From Treponema sp. (GTDB taxonomy: Bacteria > Spirochaetota > Spirochaetia > Treponematales > Breznakiellaceae), in NCBI GenBank assembly GCA_031254385.1, contig JAIRUO010000250.1, positions 1 to 10,844 on the forward strand: 10,844 bases of DNA, in the 5' to 3' direction. Within the stretch, counting starts at the first letter, position 1. Every line of letters starts with the position of its first letter. The notes beneath the pieces were generated by a model. It made no database searches. It saw nothing but the letters and a program-made list of their open reading frames with translations, and was not told where the DNA came from. This document shows, piece by piece, positions 1-7,717 of this stretch. The translations under genes and the position numbers were made by a program.

Positions 1-2415
1 CTGCCTGTATTCCGTAATGACGTAACCCTGGTGTTTGGCATAAAGGGCAGATTTTCGGTTGATTCCTTCCAGCCAGGGCCGGGGAATTTTGCTTTCTTCC
101 TTCAGCGCAGCAATTGTCAGGGTGCGCATATCTTTGCCCAATTCTATAAAAGGCATGAGGAGGCCGTTAGGCGATGCCGTATTGTATGCTTCCAGTAAAA
201 CGGCAAAGGCTTTATTTTTATCCTTCAATTTATAATGCACACAGGCTTCCATGGCCAGCATTTCCACGCGTCCGAACAGATAGGACTCCCTTTGTTTCAT
301 TTGCTGAATATCCGACAGTAGCGGAGGATAGTTTTTAGTCATATAGCAGAAGCGGGCCTTTATCTGATTCCCGAAATTCTCTATAAAGCCGGCATGGCCG
401 TAGGGAGAAAAATTTTCTTTGAGCCAATCAGGCGTCTTATCCGGAAGGCCGAGAATATAGTAATACCAGGAAATGGAGATATCGTAGTTGATAAAGCGAT
501 TGGTATATTCGTTTTCGTCCAGTTGAGCTTTCATGTCTTTTAATGCCTGTTCAGCCTTGACGTAATTCCCCTGCAAAATGGCAATCCGTAAAATATAGGA
601 CAGGGCCCTGTGTTCAATTTCAAACTGCCTCTTATCGTGCGTTATCTCAAGAGAACGGACTATAAAGGGTTCCGCCGCGCGTATGTCGCCCTGATAAAAC
701 TTTAGTTCCCCCCATGCGAGCTCGTCTTCTCCGGCCAGACGGCCGACATAACGCTGAGATATATATGCCGCGGAGCGGGTAAGTGCGTTGATACATTCTT
801 CCGGAGCACCTTTACTTGGAGAACCAACAAAGATGATCCAGGGTCCCGGGGTATGAATGGTCAACTTGGGCGGCTCTGCAAGGTTGGAAATACAATTAAT
901 GAATTTTTCAAAGTAACAATCAAAGTCGTAATGATCATCGACTAAACACATTTGAGTGCGGCTCATAGCCCACCAATAGTAGATGCCGCCTAATGCGCGT
1001 TTTCTAAAGAGTTCATTGGCAAGAGGGGAACCTCGTCTGACCGCTTGCAAGTGGTCGGGCAACTTAAGATATTTTGCCTCGTAATACTCCGCCAATTCAA
1101 CAGATTTCTCCCAGAGGCCCTGACATAGATAGCAGCGTATATGCGTAATTGCGAGTGCTGTTACCGTATCATAGGCTTCTTCTGGCGCGCGGTCAAATAT
1201 GGCCGTCGCGAATCTTGCAATATCAGATGGTATTTGTTGGATGGGCAATTCAGATAATAGGGTAACAATGGATTCATAGTCCCCGATTTTTTCAAAGTAT
1301 GACAGCGCGTCAATCTTAAAACCGTTCTTGCCGCACCAATCCCCGGCAATTGCATAGGTTTTCCGTTTTTGCTCTATTGTAAGGGTTTCCTGCTTTGCCG
1401 TTAAAAATTCTTTAAAAAGGGGGTGTATGAGATATGCATTTATATAACCATCCAGGCGTACATAAGCGTTTTGCTTCTCCAGTTCGGCAATTAGGTCCTT
1501 GCTGTCGGCTAAAAGTGCGATTAGGTCAACGGACAGGTGGCCGATCAGGGAAAGACATATCAAAAAATTCTGTAGTCCTTTTGAAATCCCATTCCAGATT
1601 TCAGCTTCCATCAGCCGGAAGATGTCAGTCTTCATCGCCTTGCGAAGATAGCCGCCATAACCCGGCGCTTTCTGGTATGACCGCACTATTAGGTTTATGG
1701 CAAAAGCCCATCCCTCAGTATCCTGCATGATTTCCCTGAGACTTTCCTGTCGGGGTGAAATACCAAGTTCATGGAAATATTGGGCGAGTTCATTATCAGT
1801 GAAGCGCAGATCGTCCTCGCTTATGTTGAACATACGGCCCCTGGAAATAAGGCATGCGGTATTAATGCGGGGGGTGCAACGAGAAATCAAGAAAAATGCG
1901 GTTCCCGGCGGTTGTTTGTCCAGCACATCTTTTTCCACAAAGCGGATTATGGCAGGATCTTCGATGCACTGAAAATCATCTAAAATAATGATTCTCCGCT
2001 TTGGTTCAAGATATTTATGCAATAAGGTCTGATATTGATCTAGCTTGTCCGGGGTATCCGGGAACCCAAGTTCGTTAACTGCCCTGGCCAAAGGCGCATT
2101 AACCGGTGTCATTGTATTAATATAGTTTTCCCAAAAATGCGAGCCTACATTGTCGCGTTCAGAAAGCTGTATCCATACCGTTGTCGCCTTATATTCCTCA
2201 ACGAAGTCATGAACCGCGCTGGTTTTGCCGTAGCCTGCCCCGGCGCAGACTACAATCAGGGGGTATTTTACGGCATTTATAAACAAATCATTCAGCCGCG
2301 GACGTTTGAAATGATAGAAGGCCCTGCTGTCATCACTTATCTGCGGCGGTATTTCTGTGCTTGTAGTTATGGGGCCTTTTTTTGCATGCCGTTTTATCGT
2401 TGAAGCTGGTTCCAT
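1..2415 (-). CDS. MalT/LuxR-type STAND ATPase transcriptional regulator, C-terminus beyond the window
   Basis: An open frame of 805 codons runs from the ATG at 2413-2415 off the left edge without a stop. Family members are large ATP-dependent activators in the cytoplasm: an N-terminal NTPase, a helical TPR-like sensor region and a C-terminal LuxR helix-turn-helix. Visible here are a Walker A AGAGYGKT (residues 58-65), a Walker B IIILDD (142-147), a sensor-like LISR near residue 178, and the TEGW segment near 234 typical of MalT-like proteins. A long helical repeat region fills the rest. The LuxR helix-turn-helix, expected in the last 60-70 residues, is not in the window, so the class call rests on the ATPase and helical parts. 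The start is supported by an AAGGAA ribosome site and a promoter about 30 bases upstream. The inducer and target genes cannot be read from the sequence. Confidence 0.85.
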   Translation of the reverse strand, partial: MEPASTIKRHAKKGPITTSTEIPPQISDDSRAFYHFKRPRLNDLFINAVKYPLIVVCAGAGYGKTSAVHDFVEEYKATTVWIQLSERDNVGSHFWENYINTMTPVNAPLARAVNELGFPDTPDKLDQYQTLLHKYLEPKRRIIILDDFQCIEDPAIIRFVEKDVLDKQPPGTAFFLISRCTPRINTACLISRGRMFNISEDDLRFTDNELAQYFHELGISPRQESLREIMQDTEGWAFAINLIVRSYQKAPGYGGYLRKAMKTDIFRLMEAEIWNGISKGLQNFLICLSLIGHLSVDLIALLADSKDLIAELEKQNAYVRLDGYINAYLIHPLFKEFLTAKQETLTIEQKRKTYAIAGDWCGKNGFKIDALSYFEKIGDYESIVTLLSELPIQQIPSDIARFATAIFDRAPEEAYDTVTALAITHIRCYLCQGLWEKSVELAEYYEAKYLKLPDHLQAVRRGSPLANELFRKRALGGIYYWWAMSRTQMCLVDDHYDFDCYFEKFINCISNLAEPPKLTIHTPGPWIIFVGSPSKGAPEECINALTRSAAYISQRYVGRLAGEDELAWGELKFYQGDIRAAEPFIVRSLEITHDKRQFEIEHRALSYILRIAILQGNYVKAEQALKDMKAQLDENEYTNRFINYDISISWYYYILGLPDKTPDWLKENFSPYGHAGFIENFGNQIKARFCYMTKNYPPLLSDIQQMKQRESYLFGRVEMLAMEACVHYKLKDKNKAFAVLLEAYNTASPNGLLMPFIELGKDMRTLTIAALKEESKIPRPWLEGINRKSALYAKHQGYVITEYRQ

Positions 2416-2442
2416 AAAAGGTTTCCTTTATGTAATGCAATT

Positions 2443-2471
2443 ATTATAACCAGCAAGCATAAATTTTGCAA
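2443..2471 (-). promoter_or_regulatory. Sigma-70-type promoter of the MalT/LuxR-type regulator
   Basis: On the minus strand, TTGCAA (2471-2466) and a perfect TATAAT (2448-2443) are separated by 17 bases. The predicted start of transcription near 2436 leaves a leader of about 20 bases that holds the ribosome site AAGGAA before the ATG ending at 2415. This is read from consensus only. Confidence 0.75.
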
Positions 2472-2501
2472 CTTTTTTTTATATTAAGGCTGTTTATTTA
2501 T

Positions 2502-2634
2502 TGACAGACGCGGGACCCCCCTCCAAGCCTCGACATCCTGTCTCGGCTTTCCGGGCCGGGGTTTAGCCCTGACGCCGCCATCCATGGCGGCTTTTCCTCC
2601 CTCCGGTCGGCGGGTAAAACCCTTCGAGTCCCGC
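2502..2634. repeat. Hairpin-rich GC element bounded by copies of tRNA-Arg 3' sequence
   Basis: The element begins with TGACAGACGCGGGAC (2502-2516), identical to the tRNA-Arg 3' end at 2698-2712. It ends with TTCGAGTCCCGC (2623-2634), an inverted copy of the tRNA T-arm. Its ends are therefore complementary: GCGGGAC at 2510-2516 and GTCCCGC at 2628-2634. Inside are an imperfect hairpin (GCCTCGACA/TGTCTCGGC, about 2532-2552), a near-perfect palindrome GCCGCCATCCATGGCGGC (about 2573-2590) and GGGTAAAACCC (2612-2622). It is much richer in G and C than the AT-rich DNA around it. It could be a small non-autonomous mobile element, a remnant of tRNA-directed integration, or a structured RNA or processing signal downstream of the tRNA. 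The structure is seen directly; mobility is inference. Confidence 0.6.
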
Positions 2635-2697
2635 ATTACAGAGTTATTGCTACAGTTTTGGCTAACAGTTGAATTAATCGGCGGTATATAAATTTCC

Positions 2698-2771
<74 letters not shown>

Positions 2772-2806
2772 TCCAATACTCCACATAAAGAAGAATTGGT
2801 TATAAC

Positions 2807-2835
2807 AAAATAGACAATAGCTTCTGGGCTGTCAA
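2807..2835 (-). promoter_or_regulatory. Promoter of tRNA-Arg(CCG)
   Basis: On the minus strand a perfect TTGACA (2835-2830) is followed 17 bases later by TATTTT (2812-2807). Transcription would start near 2800, giving a short 5' leader before the mature tRNA end at 2771. A TATAAC at 2806-2801 sits too close to a usable -35 box to be preferred. Confidence 0.65.
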
Positions 2836-2871
2836 GAGTTATCCATCTCAGTCCCCTAGTCCCCAATTCCA

Positions 2872-2900
2872 TTGCCAAAACATTCAGACAAAACTATAAT
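2872..2900 (+). promoter_or_regulatory. Promoter of the JAMM-DinG gene, apparently giving a leaderless mRNA
   Basis: TTGCCA (2872-2877) and a perfect TATAAT (2895-2900) are separated by 17 bases. Transcription is expected about 7 bases after the -10 box, at the ATG of 2908. The TTG at 2872, which would extend the frame by 12 codons, is part of this -35 box. No Shine-Dalgarno sequence precedes either start. Confidence 0.6.
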
Positions 2901-2907
2901 AACCAAA

Positions 2908-5472
2908 ATGCAGGCAGATAAACGCTTTACCGCAGCAGCCATAAAGAAACTCCGTTCCGAAATTGATGACGCAGACGGTAATGAAGTTTTTGCCCTGGGC
3001 TATCTGGATGATAAGAACCGTGTCTGCAAAATAGAAATTGCCGCTCGTGGAAATATAAACTCCGTTCTGGCCCTTCAAGATAGGCTGGCCTCTTTTGAGC
3101 CATCTGAGTCATCTGACTCAGGCGATGAAAACGCCACCCCGGACGTACTCATCCACAACCATCCGTCAGGCAACCTTACGCCCAGCGACAATGATTTTAT
3201 AATCGCGTCCAGGGCGGCTGAGGGAGGACTTGGCTCCTTCATCGTTGATAATCAGGTCGAAAAGGTTTACGCGGTGGCTGAGCCTGCAAGGAAACGTATA
3301 CGCCAAAAACTGGATACCGATTCTATCATCGCCGCACTGGAAGAAGGCGGCGCTGTCGCGGCCAGGCTTCAGGTATACGAAGTTAGGCAGTCCCAGCTTG
3401 ATCTGATGCGCCTTGTGACCATGGCCTTTAACGAGGACGCATTGGCTGCAGCAGAAGCTGGGACAGGGGTAGGGAAGTCCTTTGCCTACCTTCTGCCTGC
3501 CTTAAGCTTTGCCCTTTTGAACGATGAAAGGGTGGTCATTTCCACAGCTACTATCAACTTGCAGCAGCAGCTTTTTGAAAAAGACATACCCCTGGTTGCC
3601 GAGGCTCTGCCTAAAGTCTTGTCGAAGACATTGTTAGGCGAAAAAAAAGGCGGCGTAGAAAAGACCGTCAAGGCGGTTTTAATAAAAGGCAGGGGAAATT
3701 ACATTTGCCGCAGACGGCTTGAAGACGCGCTAAAGGAACCTTCCCTTGACGAGGAAGAAAACGAAAGTCTCCGCGCAATTGTACTCTGGGCGGACAAGGC
3801 AGAAACCGGAAGTCGCTCTGAACTGAGTTTTGTTCCGCAAGAAGGGCTTTGGTCAAGGGTCTGTTCCGAGGGCGATCTCTGCCTGGGCCTGCGCTGTCCT
3901 GAACGGGAACGCTGCTTTGTCATGGCCCTGCGCCGGGAGGCAGCAGATGCCAATATCCTGGTGGTAAACCATCATCTGCTATTTGCCGACCTTGCGGCCC
4001 GTCAGGGTGGCGCAGGCTACGACAATACTGTTGTTCTGCCGCCGTACCGGAGGGTCATCATTGACGAGGCCCATAATATAGAAGAGGCAGCCACATCATT
4101 CTTTTCCGGGGAATTCAGCCGTGTGGGTATCTTCCGCAGCCTGTCAAGGCTCTACAGGAAAAACCGCAGAGGCACAGCCAGAAGCGGACTGCTTCTGCGG
4201 CTTGCGGCTCTGCTTCCTTCGGAACAGGCCAGGGCGTTTTTTGGGGATGGTATGGACGGCGAGGACAAAATAGCAGATAACATCGAAAAAGTCCGAGCTG
4301 CCGTTGAAGACCTTGACGAAGCTGGCCTGGAACTCTGCGCCTCTGATGGGGTGTTCCGCCTTATAAGCCTAAAAGAAGAAGCTATTAGTTCCAAGCTCAA
4401 GAAGCCTCTGCTTTCATTAAAGAAAAAAATACAGATTCTGGCCAGCCTTATCCGCGATATGCTGGAGCATGTTCCGGGCGATTCCACAGAAGAAGGACTT
4501 ATCTGGGAAATAAAGGCTATAATCCGACATCTGGAAAACTCCGCGAGCCTCTGCGCCTCGTTCATGGAGTACCGCGAAAACCCCGATAAAGTTTTTTGGA
4601 TAGAAAAACACTCAGGCGGCAGAGGCGCAGACTGGGCCCTATTTACGGAAACCCCTCTGGAAGTGGCGCATAACCTAAAAGAATCTCTTTTTGCGCCTAA
4701 CAAAACTGTGGTCTGCGTTTCCGCAACCTTGACCGTAGGGCAGGGTGAAACTTCTTTTAATTACTGGAAAAACCGCTGCGGGCTTGACCTTATGGAAGAC
4801 GAACCCCTTACGGGAATTTACCCTTCGCCCTTTCCGTACCATAAGTCCGTACTGCTAGGGGTTCCTGATGCGCCCATGCCCACGGAAACAGGCTTTAGCG
4901 ATTTTGTTGACAATGCCGCAGCAGAACTCTGCGAAATTGCCGGAGGCTCTGCCCTGGTTCTCTTTACCTCATACAGCGCGTTAAAAAGCGCGTTTGAAAC
5001 CGCAAAGCCCCAGTTGGAAGAGCAGGGTATACGGGTTCTCAAACAAGGCGATGACGATCGATCCAGGCTGCTCAAAGCCTTTCTGGAAGATAAGAGTAGC
5101 GTACTTTTTGCCACAGATTCTTTTTGGCAGGGCGTGGATGCGCCCGGCGACACCCTAAGGCTGGTAATTATTTGTCGGCTTCCTTTTAGAACTCCGAATG
5201 ACCCTGTTTTTGAAGCCCGCTGCGAAAGACTAGAAGAGGCCGGCGGCAATTCGTTCATGGATCTTTCCCTGCCCGAAGCGGTCATGAAATTCAAGCAAGG
5301 CTTTGGCCGCCTGATGCGACGTTCCAGCGACCGTGGCGTTGTAGCAATCCTTGACAGCCGCCTACTCAAAAAACAGTACGGCCGCATTTTCCTTCAATCG
5401 CTGCCAGAAACCCGCACTTGCTTTGGTAGCTTGAAAGACCTCCTACACAGCATGGAAGATTTTCTTTTTTAA
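2908..5472 (+). CDS. dinG: JAMM (RadC/JAB-like) domain fused to DinG-type Fe-S DNA helicase
   Basis: Residues are numbered from the ATG at 2908 (854 aa). The N-terminal 130 residues resemble RadC: a candidate Glu26 in NEVFALGYLD, then HNHPSG with His83 and His85, Ser93 and Asp96, which fits the JAMM metal-site spacing HxHx10D. The rest is an XPD/DinG superfamily 2 helicase: Walker A AGTGVGKS (184-191), four Fe-S cysteines Cys267, Cys325, Cys330 and Cys336 with the C-x4-C-x5-C spacing of E. coli DinG, DEAH (386-389), SAT (605-607), TDSFWQGVD (from 736) and QGFGRLMRR (797-805). DinG enzymes unwind 5'-overhang, D-loop and R-loop substrates in repair and replication. The role of the JAMM part is unknown; deubiquitinase-like peptidase activity is only an analogy. 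An in-frame TTG at 2872 is an alternative start, but it lies in the -35 box. The gene converges with the membrane-protein gene. Confidence 0.9.
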   Translation: MQADKRFTAAAIKKLRSEIDDADGNEVFALGYLDDKNRVCKIEIAARGNINSVLALQDRLASFEPSESSDSGDENATPDVLIHNHPSGNLTPSDNDFIIASRAAEGGLGSFIVDNQVEKVYAVAEPARKRIRQKLDTDSIIAALEEGGAVAARLQVYEVRQSQLDLMRLVTMAFNEDALAAAEAGTGVGKSFAYLLPALSFALLNDERVVISTATINLQQQLFEKDIPLVAEALPKVLSKTLLGEKKGGVEKTVKAVLIKGRGNYICRRRLEDALKEPSLDEEENESLRAIVLWADKAETGSRSELSFVPQEGLWSRVCSEGDLCLGLRCPERERCFVMALRREAADANILVVNHHLLFADLAARQGGAGYDNTVVLPPYRRVIIDEAHNIEEAATSFFSGEFSRVGIFRSLSRLYRKNRRGTARSGLLLRLAALLPSEQARAFFGDGMDGEDKIADNIEKVRAAVEDLDEAGLELCASDGVFRLISLKEEAISSKLKKPLLSLKKKIQILASLIRDMLEHVPGDSTEEGLIWEIKAIIRHLENSASLCASFMEYRENPDKVFWIEKHSGGRGADWALFTETPLEVAHNLKESLFAPNKTVVCVSATLTVGQGETSFNYWKNRCGLDLMEDEPLTGIYPSPFPYHKSVLLGVPDAPMPTETGFSDFVDNAAAELCEIAGGSALVLFTSYSALKSAFETAKPQLEEQGIRVLKQGDDDRSRLLKAFLEDKSSVLFATDSFWQGVDAPGDTLRLVIICRLPFRTPNDPVFEARCERLEEAGGNSFMDLSLPEAVMKFKQGFGRLMRRSSDRGVVAILDSRLLKKQYGRIFLQSLPETRTCFGSLKDLLHSMEDFLF

Positions 5473-5490
5473 GCACTTAGATAGAAATTT

Positions 5491-5600
5491 AACCACGGAT
5501 TTCACGGATTTTTGCTGTCCTACGGACAGCTTGGATTTACACGGATTGAAGAGAAAAAAATCTTATCTTTATCAGTGTTAATCCGTATTAATCCGTGGTT
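5491..5600. repeat. Fold-back intergenic repeat (AACCACGGATT family-like)
   Basis: AACCACGGATT (5491-5501) is matched by its exact reverse complement AATCCGTGGTT (5590-5600). The unit CACGGATT recurs directly at 5494, 5503 and 5540, and AATCCGT recurs on the other arm at 5580 and 5590. Inside is a perfect 7-bp hairpin, GCTGTCC-TAC-GGACAGC (5514-5530). The element fills the space between two convergent genes, so its RNA could act as a terminator or stabiliser for both. There is no clean T-run after the inner hairpin, so intrinsic termination is unproven. It resembles a dispersed REP/MITE-like sequence, but copy number cannot be seen here. Confidence 0.75.
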
Positions 5601-5604
5601 TTTC

Positions 5605-7077
5605 TTATGATTCACTGTCAAAAATGGTCTTTCCGAGAGACGAGGCTTCTGGATTTATAGAAGAACGGTACTGAGTTAAAGCGTCCTTCTCTCGGGCCAG
5701 TTCTGCGAAACTGTAGACTTCGTTTTTATGGTCGTCAAGGGCGACTTCGGGAATCGTATAAGTGCCCATTTCTTTGAGCGCTTTGTCCTGCGATTCTGGC
5801 AAGTTTTTTGGGTCGGCTTCTTTGTAACCCGGTTTGAGATCGGCTTTTTTTATAGAGAGGGGCATCATCCAGATTTTGGAAAAAGAAAACTTTCTGAAAT
5901 TCTCAAATTTGATTTTTTCGTTTTTTCCCTTGATGAAGAAATGCCGTAACAATGGTATGAGCCAGAATAAAAGAGAGAAGGCAAGGGGGATAACGCCTAA
6001 CGCTACTGTGATTATTGGCAAAGGGTCGGTATAGGATGAAAGAAATTTGTACACAATTTGGTAGATCATGCTACTTGTATTTGTAATAAGGCGACCTATG
6101 CTAAAAGCATTGTAAAGAAAATACGTGCCAAAAAGTAGGTTTACCCCGTTAATAATGCTGAACCACCAATTCAATTTTTGCGGATTGGTGGAGAATTTTA
6201 ACAGGTTCTTAAAACGCAGAGGAAATAGGTCTTTTCTCTCCTGCTTCTTTTCTGATTGCAGGAGTATTTCGTCAAAACGGTAAACTACAGTGGCATCAGG
6301 AGTGGCTTCGGGCATACCGCCGAATTCTGCGCATAACGCGATGATTTCTGCTTCAGCTTCAAGCGAGGTCAATCCGTTAAGTGCCATTAACTCTGGCAGG
6401 GAAATTACGCCACGGTTCTCCTGGAGATACGAGACAAAGGCTTTTTTTTCCTCCTCTTTCTGGTTGGCATTGGGATCGCCATCTCCAAAAACAAAGGAAA
6501 AAATTGACTGATGAAGAGGTCTGGAGGACTTACTTTTCCTGAAGGAGCGCGAAGACGGGTTCATTGGTTTGGTAAATTCTGAATAAAGCCAGAGCCTCAT
6601 AATCAGGTTGAATATGCTCATGCTAAAGCGCATACTTCCGCCTCGGCTGGAACTGCTTCTGGATGAACTTGCGGCAATGGTAAGAAAGAGGCTTGCAAGG
6701 GCAATGGCTATAAACAGAAGAAAATAGCCAACCAGCATGATCATGATCCAAATCTTAAAAAGAAATTTCCCTATTGCCGCAGAGCCTTTTAAAATAGAAT
6801 CAAACGCTTTCCTTGCTGAGGGGCCAAAACCGCGGTAGCGGCTGGTAAAGCCCTGGGGGAAGGAGTACAGAATCTCGCCGGATTCCGTAACCTCAAGACG
6901 GCCCCTGTATTCGTCTGCGGCTTTGGGAACCAGATCTTTGACCGTGTTGAGGGGAAGGCCGGTAGCGGCGACTAGGTCAGCGGCAGTTGAGCCTTTTTTT
7001 CTCTTCTTAAAAGCCGTAATTATTTTTGCGTAGGCTTTCCCTTCGGATATTGCCGTGTTCGTTTGTGCAGCACCCAT
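5605..7077 (-). CDS. Membrane protein with two winged-helix-like segments, function unknown
   Basis: The 490-residue product is not recognised as a named family. Residues 15-75 (KIITAFKKRKKGSTAADLVA and following) look like a winged helix: helices, a turn around GLPLNTV and a β-wing ending GEILYSF. A similar pattern recurs at about 212-272 (SLPELMALNGL ... VVYRFDEIL). One hydrophobic helix lies at about 108-135, followed by a Ser/Arg-rich loop, and two more at about 304-325 and 353-380. The C-terminal 100 residues are charged and soluble. The start ATG lies 2 bases after the TGA of the Rrf2-type gene with no ribosome site of its own, so translation is probably coupled. The two genes form an operon, which suggests control by that regulator. 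The segments may bind protein rather than DNA. Confidence 0.85.
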   Translation of the reverse strand: MGAAQTNTAISEGKAYAKIITAFKKRKKGSTAADLVAATGLPLNTVKDLVPKAADEYRGRLEVTESGEILYSFPQGFTSRYRGFGPSARKAFDSILKGSAAIGKFLFKIWIMIMLVGYFLLFIAIALASLFLTIAASSSRSSSSRGGSMRFSMSIFNLIMRLWLYSEFTKPMNPSSRSFRKSKSSRPLHQSIFSFVFGDGDPNANQKEEEKKAFVSYLQENRGVISLPELMALNGLTSLEAEAEIIALCAEFGGMPEATPDATVVYRFDEILLQSEKKQERKDLFPLRFKNLLKFSTNPQKLNWWFSIINGVNLLFGTYFLYNAFSIGRLITNTSSMIYQIVYKFLSSYTDPLPIITVALGVIPLAFSLLFWLIPLLRHFFIKGKNEKIKFENFRKFSFSKIWMMPLSIKKADLKPGYKEADPKNLPESQDKALKEMGTYTIPEVALDDHKNEVYSFAELAREKDALTQYRSSINPEASSLGKTIFDSES

Positions 7078-7079
7078 AT

Positions 7080-7532
7080 TCAGACGGCGGCGGTTCCGGC
7101 ATCGCCTGAATCCGTAACAACATTACCGTATTTTTCCATAACCGATGCCAGGGTAAGTTGCGCCAGGTAATCATTCACCAATTGGGACAAATCCAGCCAT
7201 ACCTGATGGCTAAGACATTCGCCAATCTTGCCACAGTTTTCTATGCGTCTGTCGCAGGAGGTAATATTGAGTTCCTCTCCTGCGGCGTCCAATATCTCTT
7301 TTACAGTCAATTTGTCCAGGGCTTTTTCAAAATTAAAGCCTCCACCCGGGCCTCTCATGGATTTGACAATTCCAGCTTTTCTTAGCTTGAAGAAAATCTG
7401 TTCCAGAAAGACCGGAGAGATGTTTTCCATTTCCGATAATTGGTTGATGGAAACAGGGTTTCCTTCATTTTCCATTTTAGCCAGCGCCAATGACGCACGG
7501 AGTGCATAGCGCCCCCTGGTGGTAATTCGCAT
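7080..7532 (-). CDS. Rrf2/IscR-family transcriptional regulator with probable Fe-S ligands
   Basis: The 150-residue length and the opening MRITTRGRYALRASLALA are typical of Rrf2 proteins. The N-terminal winged helix covers about residues 1-80, including the SINQLSE and ISPVFLEQIFFKLRKAGIV recognition region and the wing GPGGGF. Cys93, Cys100 and Cys106 with His109 match the IscR ligand set (three Cys and one His) with one extra residue in the first spacing, so Fe-S or nitric-oxide/redox sensing is likely. Relatives include IscR, NsrR, RsrR and CymR; the cysteines argue against CymR. The ATG has an AAAGGGG ribosome site 7 bases upstream. No Fe-S assembly genes are adjacent; the only visible operon partner is the membrane protein. 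A candidate operator overlaps the promoter region, suggesting autoregulation. Confidence 0.93.
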   Translation of the reverse strand: MRITTRGRYALRASLALAKMENEGNPVSINQLSEMENISPVFLEQIFFKLRKAGIVKSMRGPGGGFNFEKALDKLTVKEILDAAGEELNITSCDRRIENCGKIGECLSHQVWLDLSQLVNDYLAQLTLASVMEKYGNVVTDSGDAGTAAV

Positions 7533-7545
7533 TAATAGCCCCTTT

Positions 7546-7570
7546 GTATATGACTAATAGAATAAAGTAT
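7546..7570 (-). promoter_or_regulatory. IscR type-1-like operator upstream of the Rrf2-type gene
   Basis: On the minus strand, half-sites ATACTTTATTC and TAGTCATATAC flank a TAT centre. By eye against the 25-bp IscR type-1 consensus, 8 of 11 positions match in each half and all three central W positions match. The site lies 14 bases upstream of the start codon and overlaps a possible -10 box TATACT (7571-7566), so binding would repress. No convincing -35 box was found. The match is suggestive, not decisive, in AT-rich DNA. Confidence 0.4.
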
Positions 7571-7653
7571 ATTGCGAAGTAAATAAAGACCTAAAAAACC
7601 CATTAGTTTGAAGTAATACCTTAATAAAATAGTATAAATTCCATATTTTCTTT

Positions 7654-7681
7654 TTGACTTTTTCTTCCTAAAAAATAACAT
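7654..7681 (+). promoter_or_regulatory. Promoter of the first β-barrel-like gene
   Basis: TTGACT (7654-7659) and TAACAT (7676-7681) have a 16-base spacer. The -10 box is weak, but the arrangement and the leader after it (AAATCTATA, CTTA, TGGAGG) are shared with the promoter of the second paralogue at 8313-8340. That conservation between paralogues is the main support. Confidence 0.5.
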
Positions 7682-7717
7682 TTAGATAAATCTATAAAAA
7701 TGCTTATGGAGGCATTG

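Noticed and set aside
2610..2645. Second tRNA on the plus strand, suggested by TTCGAGTCCCGC
   Set aside because: Only a T-arm-like stretch is present; no acceptor stem, D-arm or anticodon arm can be built around it.
2655..2690. Possible integron attC-like core around GGCTAAC
   Set aside because: No complementary GTTRRRY core at a suitable distance and no paired inner boxes; the resemblance is a short chance match.
4152..4703. A 183-codon open frame antisense to the helicase
   Set aside because: It is Ser/Arg-rich, as expected from the complement of a conserved coding frame; the helicase frame holds clear motifs across the same bases. The 189-codon frame at 4818-5387 is rejected for the same reason.
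5514..5530. Inner hairpin of the convergent-gene repeat as a classical terminator
   Set aside because: The 7-bp stem is good but is followed by TTGGATTT rather than a T-run on the plus strand, and by AAAAATCC rather than a T-run on the minus strand, so intrinsic termination is not supported.
7700..7717. Longer N-terminus for β-barrel paralogue 1
   Set aside because: The extra codons cover the GGAGG ribosome site and would mask the signal peptide; the same applies to the upstream in-frame starts of paralogues 2 (8313) and 3 (8912).
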